Assembly (NCBI GenBank): GCA_963764235.1 | Contig: CAVXRO010000007.1 | Coordinates: 1 to 64,000 of the forward strand | Direction of reading: 5' to 3' | Origin: DATFVA01 sp963764235 | GTDB taxonomy: Bacteria > Bacteroidota > Ignavibacteria > Ignavibacteriales > Ignavibacteriaceae | Length of the DNA: 64,000 bases | Position numbers and translations under genes: made by a program | Notes under the pieces: generated by a model | Database searches by the model: none | Told to the model about the DNA's origin: nothing | The model's input: only the letters and a program-made list of their open reading frames with translations | Shown here: piece after piece, positions 17,614-26,157 of the stretch | Position numbering within the stretch: the first letter of the stretch is position 1 | Layout of the letters: each line of letters opens with the position of its first letter

Positions 17614-18579
17614 TTGTTTAATACGACTCCCGAAATACAGGATGCGAGAATACTGGAAACAGCAGCTGCCGTAAAACAGTCCTCTCCTAAGAAAAAGAAG
17701 AACAAAAAAGGAGATCTTTTTTCATCACTCCTTTTTCTTTCACCTACTCTTGTAATATTCACCGCGTTTATACTTTTTCCTGTTTTCTTCTCTTTCTATC
17801 TGAGTTTCCAGAAATGGAATATGTTCAGCGGGCAATCTACTTTTGTCGGACTTGATAATTATATCCGGATGTTTCAAAGCGCTGAATTCTGGAACGTCTT
17901 AAAGAATACTGCATATTATACGCTGGGAACTATACCTCTGAATATGGGTTTCTCTCTTCTTGTGGCTTATATCCTTCATAAAAAAATATTCGGAAAGAAA
18001 CTTCTGCGAACCTTGTTTTTTGCTCCTGTTATAATTTCCCCGGTAGCTGCGGCTGTAATCTGGCGCTGGCTATATGATCCGAACTTTGGACTGGTAAATT
18101 ATTTTATCGGATTATTCGGTTTTGATCCTGTTAACTGGCTGAACGATCCTACGGCAGCAATGTTTGCTCTGATAGTTATGGGTGTATGGAAGACTTTCGG
18201 TATAAACATGGTACTGTTTGCTGCGGGTCTGCAGGCAATTCCTGATCAATATTATGAAGCTGCAGAAATCGACGGGGCAGGACAATGGTCGAAATTTAAG
18301 AACATTACTATTCCTCTGCTTGCACCTACAACATTCTTCATAATGGTAATGTCTATGATCAGTTCTTTCCAGGTATTCGACATAGTGTACGTTTTAACCT
18401 CGGGCGGACCTCTTGGCGCCACGAAGGTAATGGTGTTCTACGTTTACGAACATGCGTTCAAATTCTTTGAGATGGGTTATGCATCAGCAGCTGCATACGT
18501 ATTATTTGCGATACTGTTTGTTCTTACTCTGGCCCAGGTTAAGTACATGAAAAACAAAGTTTATGTCTACGGTGGCTAA
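17614..18579 (+). CDS. Sugar ABC transporter permease (MalF/UgpA type)
   Basis: The protein has 321 residues from a TTG start six bases after the preceding stop. A basic, lysine-rich N-terminal tail precedes about six membrane helices (FSSLLFLSPTLVIFTAFILF is the first). The cytoplasmic EAA loop reads EAAEIDGAGQWSKFKNITIP and would dock the ATPase. It pairs with the following permease, whose start overlaps its stop by one base, a sign of translational coupling. Confidence 0.93.
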   Translation: MFNTTPEIQDARILETAAAVKQSSPKKKKNKKGDLFSSLLFLSPTLVIFTAFILFPVFFSFYLSFQKWNMFSGQSTFVGLDNYIRMFQSAEFWNVLKNTAYYTLGTIPLNMGFSLLVAYILHKKIFGKKLLRTLFFAPVIISPVAAAVIWRWLYDPNFGLVNYFIGLFGFDPVNWLNDPTAAMFALIVMGVWKTFGINMVLFAAGLQAIPDQYYEAAEIDGAGQWSKFKNITIPLLAPTTFFIMVMSMISSFQVFDIVYVLTSGGPLGATKVMVFYVYEHAFKFFEMGYASAAAYVLFAILFVLTLAQVKYMKNKVYVYGG

Positions 18580-19409
18580 TGTCAAAAAAATCTACTATTG
18601 TAAAAAACATTTCTGAACATCTATTTATTTACATTCTGGCTTTCTTCACTGCGGCTCCATTTATATGGATGATTCTCACCTCAGTGAAGGATATGAGCGA
18701 AATATACGTCTACCCGCCGAAGTGGTTTCCCACTATTTTCCATTTTGACAACTATATAAAAGTATTCGAAGCAGCACCCTTCGGGCGGTATTACCTTAAC
18801 AGCATCGGGGTGGCTTTACTGGTTACTCTTGGTCAGCTTATTACCTGCTCAATGGCAGCATATGCATTTGCACGCCTGAGATTCTGGGGAAGAAATGTAC
18901 TATTCTTTATTTTCCTCGGCACTATGATGATTCCATATAACGTTACGATGATTCCCAGTTTTATGGTGCTCTACTGGCTGGGCTGGGTAGATTCATACCA
19001 GGCTTTAATTGTTCCGGGTCTTGCATCAGCATTCGGAGTTTTTCTTCTCAGGCAATTTTTTATGACAATACCGAAGGAACTGGAAGAGGCTGCAGTTATT
19101 GACGGTGCAAGCAAACTTACTATTCTCAGAAAAATAATTGTCCCGCTTTCCAAGCCTGCCCTCGCAACGCTGGCAATATTTACATTTATGGGGGTATTTA
19201 ATGACTTTATCTGGGCTCTTATTGTAATAAATTCGGAGAACATGAGAACGGTACAGCTTGGACTGGCCATTTTCAGAGACCGGTATTTAACTCAGTGGGA
19301 TCTTCTGATGGCAGGCTCTGTAACAGCGGTGATGCCAATTTTGATTGTATTTTTCTTTGCACAAAAATATTTTATTAAGGGGATAACTTTGAGCGGGCTT
19401 AAAGAATAA
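18579..19409 (+). CDS. Sugar ABC transporter permease (MalG/UgpE type)
   Basis: The protein has 276 residues with about six membrane helices and the EAA loop EEAAVIDGASKLTILRKIIV. It forms the transmembrane channel with the upstream permease. No ATP-binding subunit gene follows, so the importer must use an MsmK/UgpC-type ATPase encoded elsewhere, a common arrangement in this transporter class. Confidence 0.93.
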   Translation: MSKKSTIVKNISEHLFIYILAFFTAAPFIWMILTSVKDMSEIYVYPPKWFPTIFHFDNYIKVFEAAPFGRYYLNSIGVALLVTLGQLITCSMAAYAFARLRFWGRNVLFFIFLGTMMIPYNVTMIPSFMVLYWLGWVDSYQALIVPGLASAFGVFLLRQFFMTIPKELEEAAVIDGASKLTILRKIIVPLSKPALATLAIFTFMGVFNDFIWALIVINSENMRTVQLGLAIFRDRYLTQWDLLMAGSVTAVMPILIVFFFAQKYFIKGITLSGLKE

Positions 19410-19410
19410 A

Positions 19411-20739
19411 ATGAAATTAATATTTATACTGACAGGCTTGTTAACTTTCTCCGTCCATTCTTTTGCGCAGGATTCCCCCGCAGTAAGTAAAGGCGATCTC
19501 CAGTTTTACATAGACTATGCTGCTTTTATGGGGAAAGAAAACAAAACCTACACAGAATTTTACCTGATGCTTTTTTCAGACCAGCTAATTAATGAAACGA
19601 ACGTTTCCGATACAGTTAAAGAATTTCTGATTAAATCGACTGTCAGCGACCCTTCAAAGGGAACAATTATTCATGATAAACAATGGTTTACGAACGCTCT
19701 CCTTCCCCGGGATTCATCGAATCCGAACAACTCTGTGGTTTATGATCAATGGGCGGAACTCCTGAGTCCCGGGATTTATAATATCAATGTTGCCATTGAG
19801 GTCAAAAGTTCTCAAAAGAAGGGTGAAGTAGAATTCAGAATTGATATTCCGGAATTTGACAGCAGTGCTTACTCTATCAGCCAGGTAGAATTTGTATCAG
19901 AAATTCAGAACAAAACAGATGATACACCATTTATAAAAGGAAATAAAAAAGTCATTCCGGATCCGTGGAGGAGATACGGAGCCCTGAATTCCAGACTCTC
20001 ATTTTTTTATGAATTATATAATATATCGGATGGGCATAACCTCATTGGTGAATACATTATCACTAACGGGGCAGGGAAGACAGTTAAAAAATTAACCGAC
20101 ATCAGGTTTGATAATCATCGGGATAATATAAGTATTGTTCATGGTATCAATATTTCCCGGCTTCCTACAGGTACATATGATTTAAATATTGTAATCGATG
20201 ATTCTGCCGGTAATAGATCTCTTTCCCAGTCCCGGACATTTGAAGTTATACAATTAGATTCCATTGCACAAAAAACCGGACTTACAGAGGAGGAAGTAGA
20301 GATTGAAGGTGGTCTTATAAAATATATCGGAACCCCAAGTGAATATGATTTTTATGAAAACCTTGATAAGACTGGCAAAACAAGATATATAATCAATTTC
20401 TGGGCTGAGAATGACCCTACTCCGGGAACTCCTGAAAATGAATTCCTGCAGAAGGTGATGGAACGCTTTCGTTATGCCAACAAAAACTTCAAATGGTCAG
20501 GTATTCCAGGATGGAAGTCGGACCGCGGAAGGATAATAATAAAATACGGTATGCCTGACGATATTGAATATCATAGCACAGAAGCTGACACGAGGAACTA
20601 CGAAATATGGACATATAATCAGGATAAGAAATTCTTTTTTGTTTTTGCTGATCCCCAGTCAAACGGAAATTACCATTTAATACATTCAACAAAAGAAGGC
20701 GAAGTCTCCGACCCCAACTGGAGAGACTACCTCAGATAA
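19411..20739 (+). CDS. GWxTD domain-containing secreted protein
   Basis: The protein has 442 residues and a signal peptide (MKLIFILTGLLTFSVHSFAQ). The N-terminal half is beta-rich. The C-terminal about 120 residues match the GWxTD domain: FKWSGIPGWKSDRGRIIIKY, then GMPDDIEYH, YEIWTYNQDKKFFFVFAD and YHLIHSTKEGEVSDP. GWxTD proteins are common in Bacteroidota-related and Acidobacteria-like genomes and have no established function. The start lies two bases after the permease stop, so it belongs to the importer operon. Confidence 0.85.
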   Translation: MKLIFILTGLLTFSVHSFAQDSPAVSKGDLQFYIDYAAFMGKENKTYTEFYLMLFSDQLINETNVSDTVKEFLIKSTVSDPSKGTIIHDKQWFTNALLPRDSSNPNNSVVYDQWAELLSPGIYNINVAIEVKSSQKKGEVEFRIDIPEFDSSAYSISQVEFVSEIQNKTDDTPFIKGNKKVIPDPWRRYGALNSRLSFFYELYNISDGHNLIGEYIITNGAGKTVKKLTDIRFDNHRDNISIVHGINISRLPTGTYDLNIVIDDSAGNRSLSQSRTFEVIQLDSIAQKTGLTEEEVEIEGGLIKYIGTPSEYDFYENLDKTGKTRYIINFWAENDPTPGTPENEFLQKVMERFRYANKNFKWSGIPGWKSDRGRIIIKYGMPDDIEYHSTEADTRNYEIWTYNQDKKFFFVFADPQSNGNYHLIHSTKEGEVSDPNWRDYLR

Positions 20740-20777
20740 TTTGAATTTTGAAATTAATTAATAGGGAAAGCAACCTT

Positions 20778-21728
20778 ATGAAAAAATATCTGCAAGATTT
20801 TCCGCTGTTATTATTTATTACAATTACTTTATTGACTTTTTTGTTCTCTTCATGTTCAAAAGAAGATAACACGCTTGTCCCATATGTGGGCTCTTCGGGG
20901 ATGTCGGACATTATCGTGGAGGACAGTTCATTCACTCCCAAAATAACCTGGTTAGGGGGATATGTTTCTGTTTTGGGAGTAAACAAAGGAACACATGCGG
21001 CTCTCGATACCAGCTTGCTATGGCTGATATACGCGCCTGATAACCAGATCCATTATCCAGTAAAATACGGAGTGCTTCCCTCCGGGTCACAGGATTTAAC
21101 AGGGAAGTATGATGGGAGTTTTCTTGATACTTTGATTGAAGACAGTACCTATACGTTCTGGGTAATGAAGGCTGATGACTGGAATCTGATTTCCTCGATG
21201 CAGAATACAATAATTATTCTGGATTCTTCAGTTACTAATTATCAATCGGATGGAGATACTGTAAGATTTTCTCCTGAGGGACATGTTCAAAAAACTCAAA
21301 ATCTGGATAATTATGTCAATATCTCAAATGTTGAAACACGGGGAAAACTGGGATCTGTTTTTATAGAACAACCCCGAACAAGCAACAATCCACTAATTTC
21401 CTGGGAAATTACACAAGTTCAGGATTCTCTCATATCAGCGATTGGAATTACTGAAGGCAGTCAATATAATGGTTCGGCCATAGCCTGGGAAGTGTACTCA
21501 GTAAGCGATAGTGCCGGCAGTACTTATTATGGTAAGAAGAATGTGATCGCCTCTCCTGTAATTGCCGGTCAAGAGCTGCCCGAAACATTTATCTTCACTC
21601 CCTACATAGAAGGCGGACTGAAAAGAAATACTTCTTATTACGTCTGGATAGCCAACCGGTATTGGGATGGAGAAGGAAGGACAAGGGTAGTTAATTACTA
21701 TGCCTATGCCACTTTTGATACTAATTAA
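20778..21728 (+). CDS. Putative lipoprotein of unknown function
   Basis: The protein has 316 residues from the ATG at 20778, preferred over an upstream in-frame start because AGGGAAAG precedes it and a lipoprotein signal begins there (MKKYLQDFPLLLFITITLLT, with the cysteine in LFSSC). The mature part is beta-rich with aromatic and Thr/Ser-rich strands that resemble two fibronectin type III-like modules (TYTFWVMKADDWN; SYYVWIANRYWDGEG). It is probably an inner- or outer-membrane-anchored periplasmic or surface protein in the sugar-import operon. Confidence 0.6.
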   Translation: MKKYLQDFPLLLFITITLLTFLFSSCSKEDNTLVPYVGSSGMSDIIVEDSSFTPKITWLGGYVSVLGVNKGTHAALDTSLLWLIYAPDNQIHYPVKYGVLPSGSQDLTGKYDGSFLDTLIEDSTYTFWVMKADDWNLISSMQNTIIILDSSVTNYQSDGDTVRFSPEGHVQKTQNLDNYVNISNVETRGKLGSVFIEQPRTSNNPLISWEITQVQDSLISAIGITEGSQYNGSAIAWEVYSVSDSAGSTYYGKKNVIASPVIAGQELPETFIFTPYIEGGLKRNTSYYVWIANRYWDGEGRTRVVNYYAYATFDTN

Positions 21729-21748
21729 ACTCAAATCAGGAGAAGATA

Positions 21749-23041
21749 ATGGGATCAAAAATAAGTTTAATTATAATTGGTATTTTGATTGCAGGCCATA
21801 ACCTGTTTGCAGGTGGTGCTGATCTGAATGTCATCCCGGGGGCAAAAACCCTGTCTCTTGATGGTCTTTATTTTGCAGGGGGAGACGGGCTCAATTCTAT
21901 ACTAGGAAATCCGGCCGGACTTATCAGGATTTCTGATAAATACCTTGAGTTATCTATCACTGATTTGATAGGACAGCAGAAGTTTGAAAGTACGGAAAGA
22001 GGATTACATAAATCTTATGAAGATGATCACTTCGCCCTCGGCGTTGGATTAGCTTGGTCATTTTCACCTGATTTTATTTTGGGGGCGTTATATAAGCGGG
22101 CAGTAAATTACAACGTTGACTGGCCTTTCCTTGCTTATCAATTTACGGATACTACTTCATCAATTTCTTCTCTTGATCTTTATAACAGGTTTAATGTTAA
22201 TGCTGCCTCACTTTCTGGTGCTTTAAGGTTTGATCAGCTTACAATTGGGATTACAGTAAGCGCTTACCAGGTTAAGCAGGAAACGGCATTCCCCCTGGAA
22301 AATCATTCCTGGTATGACAGTTTGAGTATAGGACTCGCAGCTTACCAGTTTAATTACAATGAAGATGCCTGGACGTACGGATTTGATATTGGCCTTCTCT
22401 ACGATGTTTCTCCCGATTTACAAATTGGTATAATGGCCAGAAGCGGTTATTCTGCTGATTTATCTGGCACTGCACAAAGCAGGTACTTTGCTGATCTGGA
22501 TTCAGCGGCTTCAGAAACAGATCTATCTTCTAAATTTGAAATGCCCTGGGTACTCGGAGGAGGATTGGTGTACAGGCTGAGTGAGAATTTGACCATCAAT
22601 GTTGACATGCAATACAGTATGTGGTCGGGTATACAAAAATCTATGAATTTTGACTTTAACAATTCTGTATGGCAGAATAATTTTCCTTTGAATGATTCCT
22701 TATCCGGTATCAGAGCCGATAAATTTACACTGGAATTTCAAAATACCATCGATGCGGGTTTCGGTTTAAACCTCAAACTATCTGAGATAGATTTAAGGAT
22801 TGGGTATAGATTCAGCCAAAGTCCGAATTCCGAATCAACATATTCATATTTATTTCCATCTGTAGATCAGCACAGGATTTCTATTGGTTTGGGATATGTT
22901 GATGAAAATCTTTCCGCCGACCTTTCCGTAGCATATGCTTTTGGGACAGAAAAAGAGATAAATGGAACGATGAAGGGATTTGATGGGAAGTATAATTCGA
23001 ATCTGGTTATCCCAGCTTTAACTATAAGATATTCGCTTTAA
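21749..23041 (+). CDS. FadL/TodX (OMPP1)-type outer-membrane protein
   Basis: The protein has 430 residues and a signal peptide (cleavage after LFAGG). It is built from alternating amphipathic strands. FAGGDGLNSILGNPAGLIRI near the N-terminus matches the NPAG motif of the OMPP1/FadL/TodX and PorV-like family, and it ends in a barrel-like strand (LTIRYSL). FadL-type barrels import hydrophobic or aromatic substrates; homologues in this phylum are often found beside sugar loci. A Shine-Dalgarno-like AGGAGAAG lies before the start. Confidence 0.75.
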   Translation: MGSKISLIIIGILIAGHNLFAGGADLNVIPGAKTLSLDGLYFAGGDGLNSILGNPAGLIRISDKYLELSITDLIGQQKFESTERGLHKSYEDDHFALGVGLAWSFSPDFILGALYKRAVNYNVDWPFLAYQFTDTTSSISSLDLYNRFNVNAASLSGALRFDQLTIGITVSAYQVKQETAFPLENHSWYDSLSIGLAAYQFNYNEDAWTYGFDIGLLYDVSPDLQIGIMARSGYSADLSGTAQSRYFADLDSAASETDLSSKFEMPWVLGGGLVYRLSENLTINVDMQYSMWSGIQKSMNFDFNNSVWQNNFPLNDSLSGIRADKFTLEFQNTIDAGFGLNLKLSEIDLRIGYRFSQSPNSESTYSYLFPSVDQHRISIGLGYVDENLSADLSVAYAFGTEKEINGTMKGFDGKYNSNLVIPALTIRYSL

Positions 23042-23101
23042 TAAACAAAAGTTCTGAGACTCGTAATACATTATTTCACAATCACAAACCGGGAGGTTAA
23101 A

Positions 23102-24463
23102 ATGAGAAAGTTCAAGTTACTATCTTTCTGTCTGCTCCTTTTCTTGGGAACAGCCTCTGTGCTGGCTCAGGAAACCCTGAGGAGCGAGCTTAATGTTCCT
23201 AAAGTAGACCCGACAGCAATTACTCTGGACGGTCAGATGAATGAGAGCGTATGGCAAAATGCTGCTCAGGTAAACCTTGTAACCAATTCGGGTTATAATA
23301 TCTGGATTAATTACTACGATAGAGATGGGTTGTTAGAACCCGAATATGATGAATATTATGCAAGGTTGCTCTGGTCAAAAGATACCCTGTATGCATTCAT
23401 TCATATGGATGAGGTTGTAAATGATTCATCAGGATTATGGTGGGATGGACCATGGATTGGCGATCAGCTGTTTGTCGGTTTATCCAACAGGTTCGGAGTT
23501 GACCTTGATGATGATTCTACAAACTATGATGGCAATGTTTATGCTGCACCGGATGGTCCTTATTATTATTTAATATTGGGAGACCAGGTAACATTAAATA
23601 ACGGGGATCCAACATATATACCCCCTGAATACAGAGGCCCATGTCCTGAAGATACTCAAAGAGTATTCAATGCCTCTGATTATGTAAGAAAAGCAATCAC
23701 CATAGATACAATTAACGGTGTATGGAACCTTGAGCTGGCTATATATCAGCCGCATGTTGAGGCACAGGCTAACATAGGATTCAACATCGGCGGCAGCCAG
23801 GGCTCCTGGCAGCATGACCCCTATGTACAACCCTATCCGGATGCCTATGCATATTACGCCTGGCAGCCGAATGTTCCTGATAGTCCGTTTGAAACACCTG
23901 CAGGATTACCGGATGGAGTATCAGATCCGGGAGCCGCAATACTAATAAATTCCGAAAGATGGGCTGTTCTTCATTTTGAGGATGGAACAGATAGAGTTGA
24001 ATTGGATGTCCCTAAAGTAGACCCGACAGCAATTACTCTGGACGGTCAGATGAATGAGAGCGTATGGCAAAATGCTGCTCAGGTAAACCTTGTAACCAAT
24101 TCGGGTTATAATATCTGGATTAATTACTACGATAGAGATGGGTTGTTAGAACCCGAATATGATGAATATTATGCAAGGTTGCTCTGGTCAAAAGATACCC
24201 TGTATGCATTCATTCATATGGATGAGGTTGTAAATGATTCATCAGGATTATGGTGGGATGGACCATGGATTGGCGATCAGCTGTTCGTCGGTTTATCCAA
24301 CAGGTTCGGAGTTGACCTTGATGATGATTCTACAAACTATGATGGCAATGTTTATGCTGCACCGGATGGTCCTTATTATTATTTAATATTGGGAGACCAG
24401 GTAACATTAAATAACGGGGATCCAACATATATACCCCCTGAATACAGAGGCCCATGTCCCTGA
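23102..24463 (+). CDS. CBM9-like secreted protein with duplicated domain, 5' part of a frameshifted gene
   Basis: A signal peptide (MRKFKLLSFCLLLFLGTASV, cleavage after LAQ) is followed by two copies of a carbohydrate-binding DOMON/CBM9-like domain. Each starts VPKVDPTAITLDGQMNESVW and contains YYARLLWSKDTLYAFIHMDE and WWDGPWIGDQLFVGL. The copies are almost identical at the DNA level. The second copy carries one extra C (CCC at 24458-24460, against CC in the first copy), so this frame ends at 24463. Removing that C gives one 668-residue protein running to 25109, with two CBM9-like domains and a T9SS tail. CBM9-type domains bind sugar chain ends; here they would be displayed outside the cell. 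Confidence 0.75.
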   Translation: MRKFKLLSFCLLLFLGTASVLAQETLRSELNVPKVDPTAITLDGQMNESVWQNAAQVNLVTNSGYNIWINYYDRDGLLEPEYDEYYARLLWSKDTLYAFIHMDEVVNDSSGLWWDGPWIGDQLFVGLSNRFGVDLDDDSTNYDGNVYAAPDGPYYYLILGDQVTLNNGDPTYIPPEYRGPCPEDTQRVFNASDYVRKAITIDTINGVWNLELAIYQPHVEAQANIGFNIGGSQGSWQHDPYVQPYPDAYAYYAWQPNVPDSPFETPAGLPDGVSDPGAAILINSERWAVLHFEDGTDRVELDVPKVDPTAITLDGQMNESVWQNAAQVNLVTNSGYNIWINYYDRDGLLEPEYDEYYARLLWSKDTLYAFIHMDEVVNDSSGLWWDGPWIGDQLFVGLSNRFGVDLDDDSTNYDGNVYAAPDGPYYYLILGDQVTLNNGDPTYIPPEYRGPCP

Positions 24464-24785
24464 AGATACTCAAAGAGTATTCAATGCCTCTGATTATGTA
24501 AGAAAAGCAATCACCATAGATACAATTAACGGTGTATGGAACCTTGAGCTGGCTATATATCAGCCGCATGTTGAGGCACAGGCTAACATAGGATTCAACA
24601 TCGGCGGCAGCCAGGGCTCCTGGCAGCATGACCCCTATGTACAACCCTATCCGGATGCCTATGCATATTACGCCTGGCAGCCGAATGTTCCTGATAGTCC
24701 GTTTGAAACACCTGCAGGATTACCGGATGGAGTATCAGATCCGGGAGCCGCAATACTAATAAATTCCGAAAGATGGGCTGTTCTT
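23198..24785. repeat. Tandem 774-bp duplication, nearly identical copies
   Basis: Copy one spans 23198-23971 and copy two 24011-24785. They differ by one silent T/C change (codon TTT against TTC after GATCAGCTG) and one inserted C. The offset is 813 bases, an exact multiple of three, so the duplication keeps frame. A 39-base linker separates the copies. Near identity points to a very recent duplication, to gene conversion, or to an assembly artefact. Confidence 0.95.
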
Positions 24786-25109
24786 AATTTTAGAAATGGT
24801 CCGGTGGGCATCAGGCAGGAAGATTCACCAAATGGTCCTCCTGCAGCTTATAACCTTGCTCAAAATTATCCAAATCCTTTTAACCCTACTACAACCATTA
24901 AATTTGATGTGCCTGAAAGAAGTAATGTGACGCTTCGTGTATATAATGTACTCGGTCAGCTTGTTACTACTCTGATCAACAATCAAAGCTTTTCTGTTGG
25001 TAGTTACTCTGTAGGATTCGATGCAAGCCGGCTTGCAAGCGGTATGTATATATACCAGCTAGAGGCAGGGAACGTACAGATATCCAAAAAAATGTTGTTA
25101 ATTAAATAA
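24461..25109 (+). pseudogene. 3' part of the frameshifted CBM9-like gene, with T9SS sorting domain
   Basis: This is the continuation in the next frame. It completes the second CBM9-like domain (EDTQRVFNASDYVRKAITID ... WAVLNFRNG) and adds a T9SS type A domain (NYPNPFNPTTTIKFDVPERS ... SKKMLLIK). The first formal start codon in this frame is GTG at 24804, which would give a 101-residue piece with no signal peptide. It cannot work alone, so it is the tail of the upstream gene. Confidence 0.75.
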
Positions 25110-25118
25110 ATTCAAAGC

Positions 25119-25142
25119 GTGCGGCGGTGAAAATCGCCGCAC
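25119..25142 (+). terminator. GC-rich hairpin between CBM9-like gene and dehydrogenase
   Basis: GTGCGGCG (25119-25126), an 8-base loop and CGCCGCAC (25135-25142) form a perfect 8-bp stem 10 bases after the T9SS stop codon. No T-run follows, so it may be a weak terminator, a pause site or an mRNA-stabilising hairpin. Confidence 0.45.
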
Positions 25143-25163
25143 TAACCTAATTCAGAAAATGTT

Positions 25164-26117
25164 ATGAAAACTGCTATTCTTTACGGACCTCACGACTGGA
25201 AAATTGAAGATCGTCCCACACCAAGGATAAAACGCGACGAGGTTTTAATAAAAATTAGGGCATGCGGTGTCTGTCATTCAGAAATACATCAATGGGATAA
25301 GAAAATAAGTGGACTCGATTATCCAAGGCTAATCGGCCATGAGGTTGCCGGTGAAGTATTGGAGGCCAGTCCTCTCGTGAATCATCTAAAGGCAGGAGAC
25401 CGCGTAGCAGCATGGACAGATGGAAAGGGATATGCTGAGGAAATCGCTGTAAACCAGGAGATGGTTTTTAAGATCAATGATGACATTGAATATGTCGAAG
25501 CAATGGCGGAACCAATTGCCTGTACTACAAACGGAGTAATCAGAGCAAATATCCAGATCAATGATACTATTGCTCTTGTGGGGACAGGTTTTATGGGACT
25601 AATCCTTCTCCAGGAATTGAAACTAAGGGGTGCAGCCAGAATTATAGCAATTGATCTCCGTGATGAAATGTTAGTACTTGCAAAACAGCTAGGTGTCGAT
25701 GAAATAATTAACCCTGCTAAAGAAAATGCGGCTGATAAGGTCAGGAAAATGACCGATGGAAAGGGCGTAGATGTAAGTTTTGAAGTTGGCGGAGTACAGG
25801 CAACTTTAGACTTAGCCCCTCAGGTATGCAGAATGGAGGGGAAACTAGTCATTTTTGGTTATCATCCTGGTGAAAGAAAAATAAATGACCTTGGATATTG
25901 GAACTGGATGGCCTTCGATATAATCAATGCTCATTTCAGAGATCAACAGACAATATTAAACGGAACCAGGATCGGAATGGATTTGCTGAACAGTGGTAAA
26001 ATCCGGATGGAAAAACTAATAACCCACAAGTTCGGGTTGGATGATATTGAAGCAGCGTTTAAAGCTGCTCTAACAAAACCTGAGGGTTTTGTAAAATCAG
26101 TGATCGTAATGAACTGA
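25164..26117 (+). CDS. Zinc-type alcohol/polyol dehydrogenase (MDR family)
   Basis: The protein has 317 residues. The catalytic zinc site is present (C37 in CGVCHSE, H59 and E60 in IGHE). The Rossmann motif GTGFMG, followed by an acidic residue in IIAIDLRD, favours NAD over NADP. The four-cysteine structural-zinc lobe found in sorbitol and alcohol dehydrogenases is missing, which explains the short length. It probably oxidises a sugar alcohol or reduces a sugar aldehyde in the cytoplasm. It has no signal peptide. It stands between secreted binding proteins and the TonB-dependent receptor, all on one strand. Confidence 0.85.
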   Translation: MKTAILYGPHDWKIEDRPTPRIKRDEVLIKIRACGVCHSEIHQWDKKISGLDYPRLIGHEVAGEVLEASPLVNHLKAGDRVAAWTDGKGYAEEIAVNQEMVFKINDDIEYVEAMAEPIACTTNGVIRANIQINDTIALVGTGFMGLILLQELKLRGAARIIAIDLRDEMLVLAKQLGVDEIINPAKENAADKVRKMTDGKGVDVSFEVGGVQATLDLAPQVCRMEGKLVIFGYHPGERKINDLGYWNWMAFDIINAHFRDQQTILNGTRIGMDLLNSGKIRMEKLITHKFGLDDIEAAFKAALTKPEGFVKSVIVMN

Positions 26118-26157
26118 AATTACAATGTATACCGGTTAAATGAACAGAGGTAGGCTT

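Noticed and set aside
24330..24644. Minus-strand open frame of 104 codons, repeated at 23594-23830
   Set aside because: It lies antisense inside the duplicated CBM9-like gene and exists twice only because the DNA is duplicated. It has no ribosome site and no family features.
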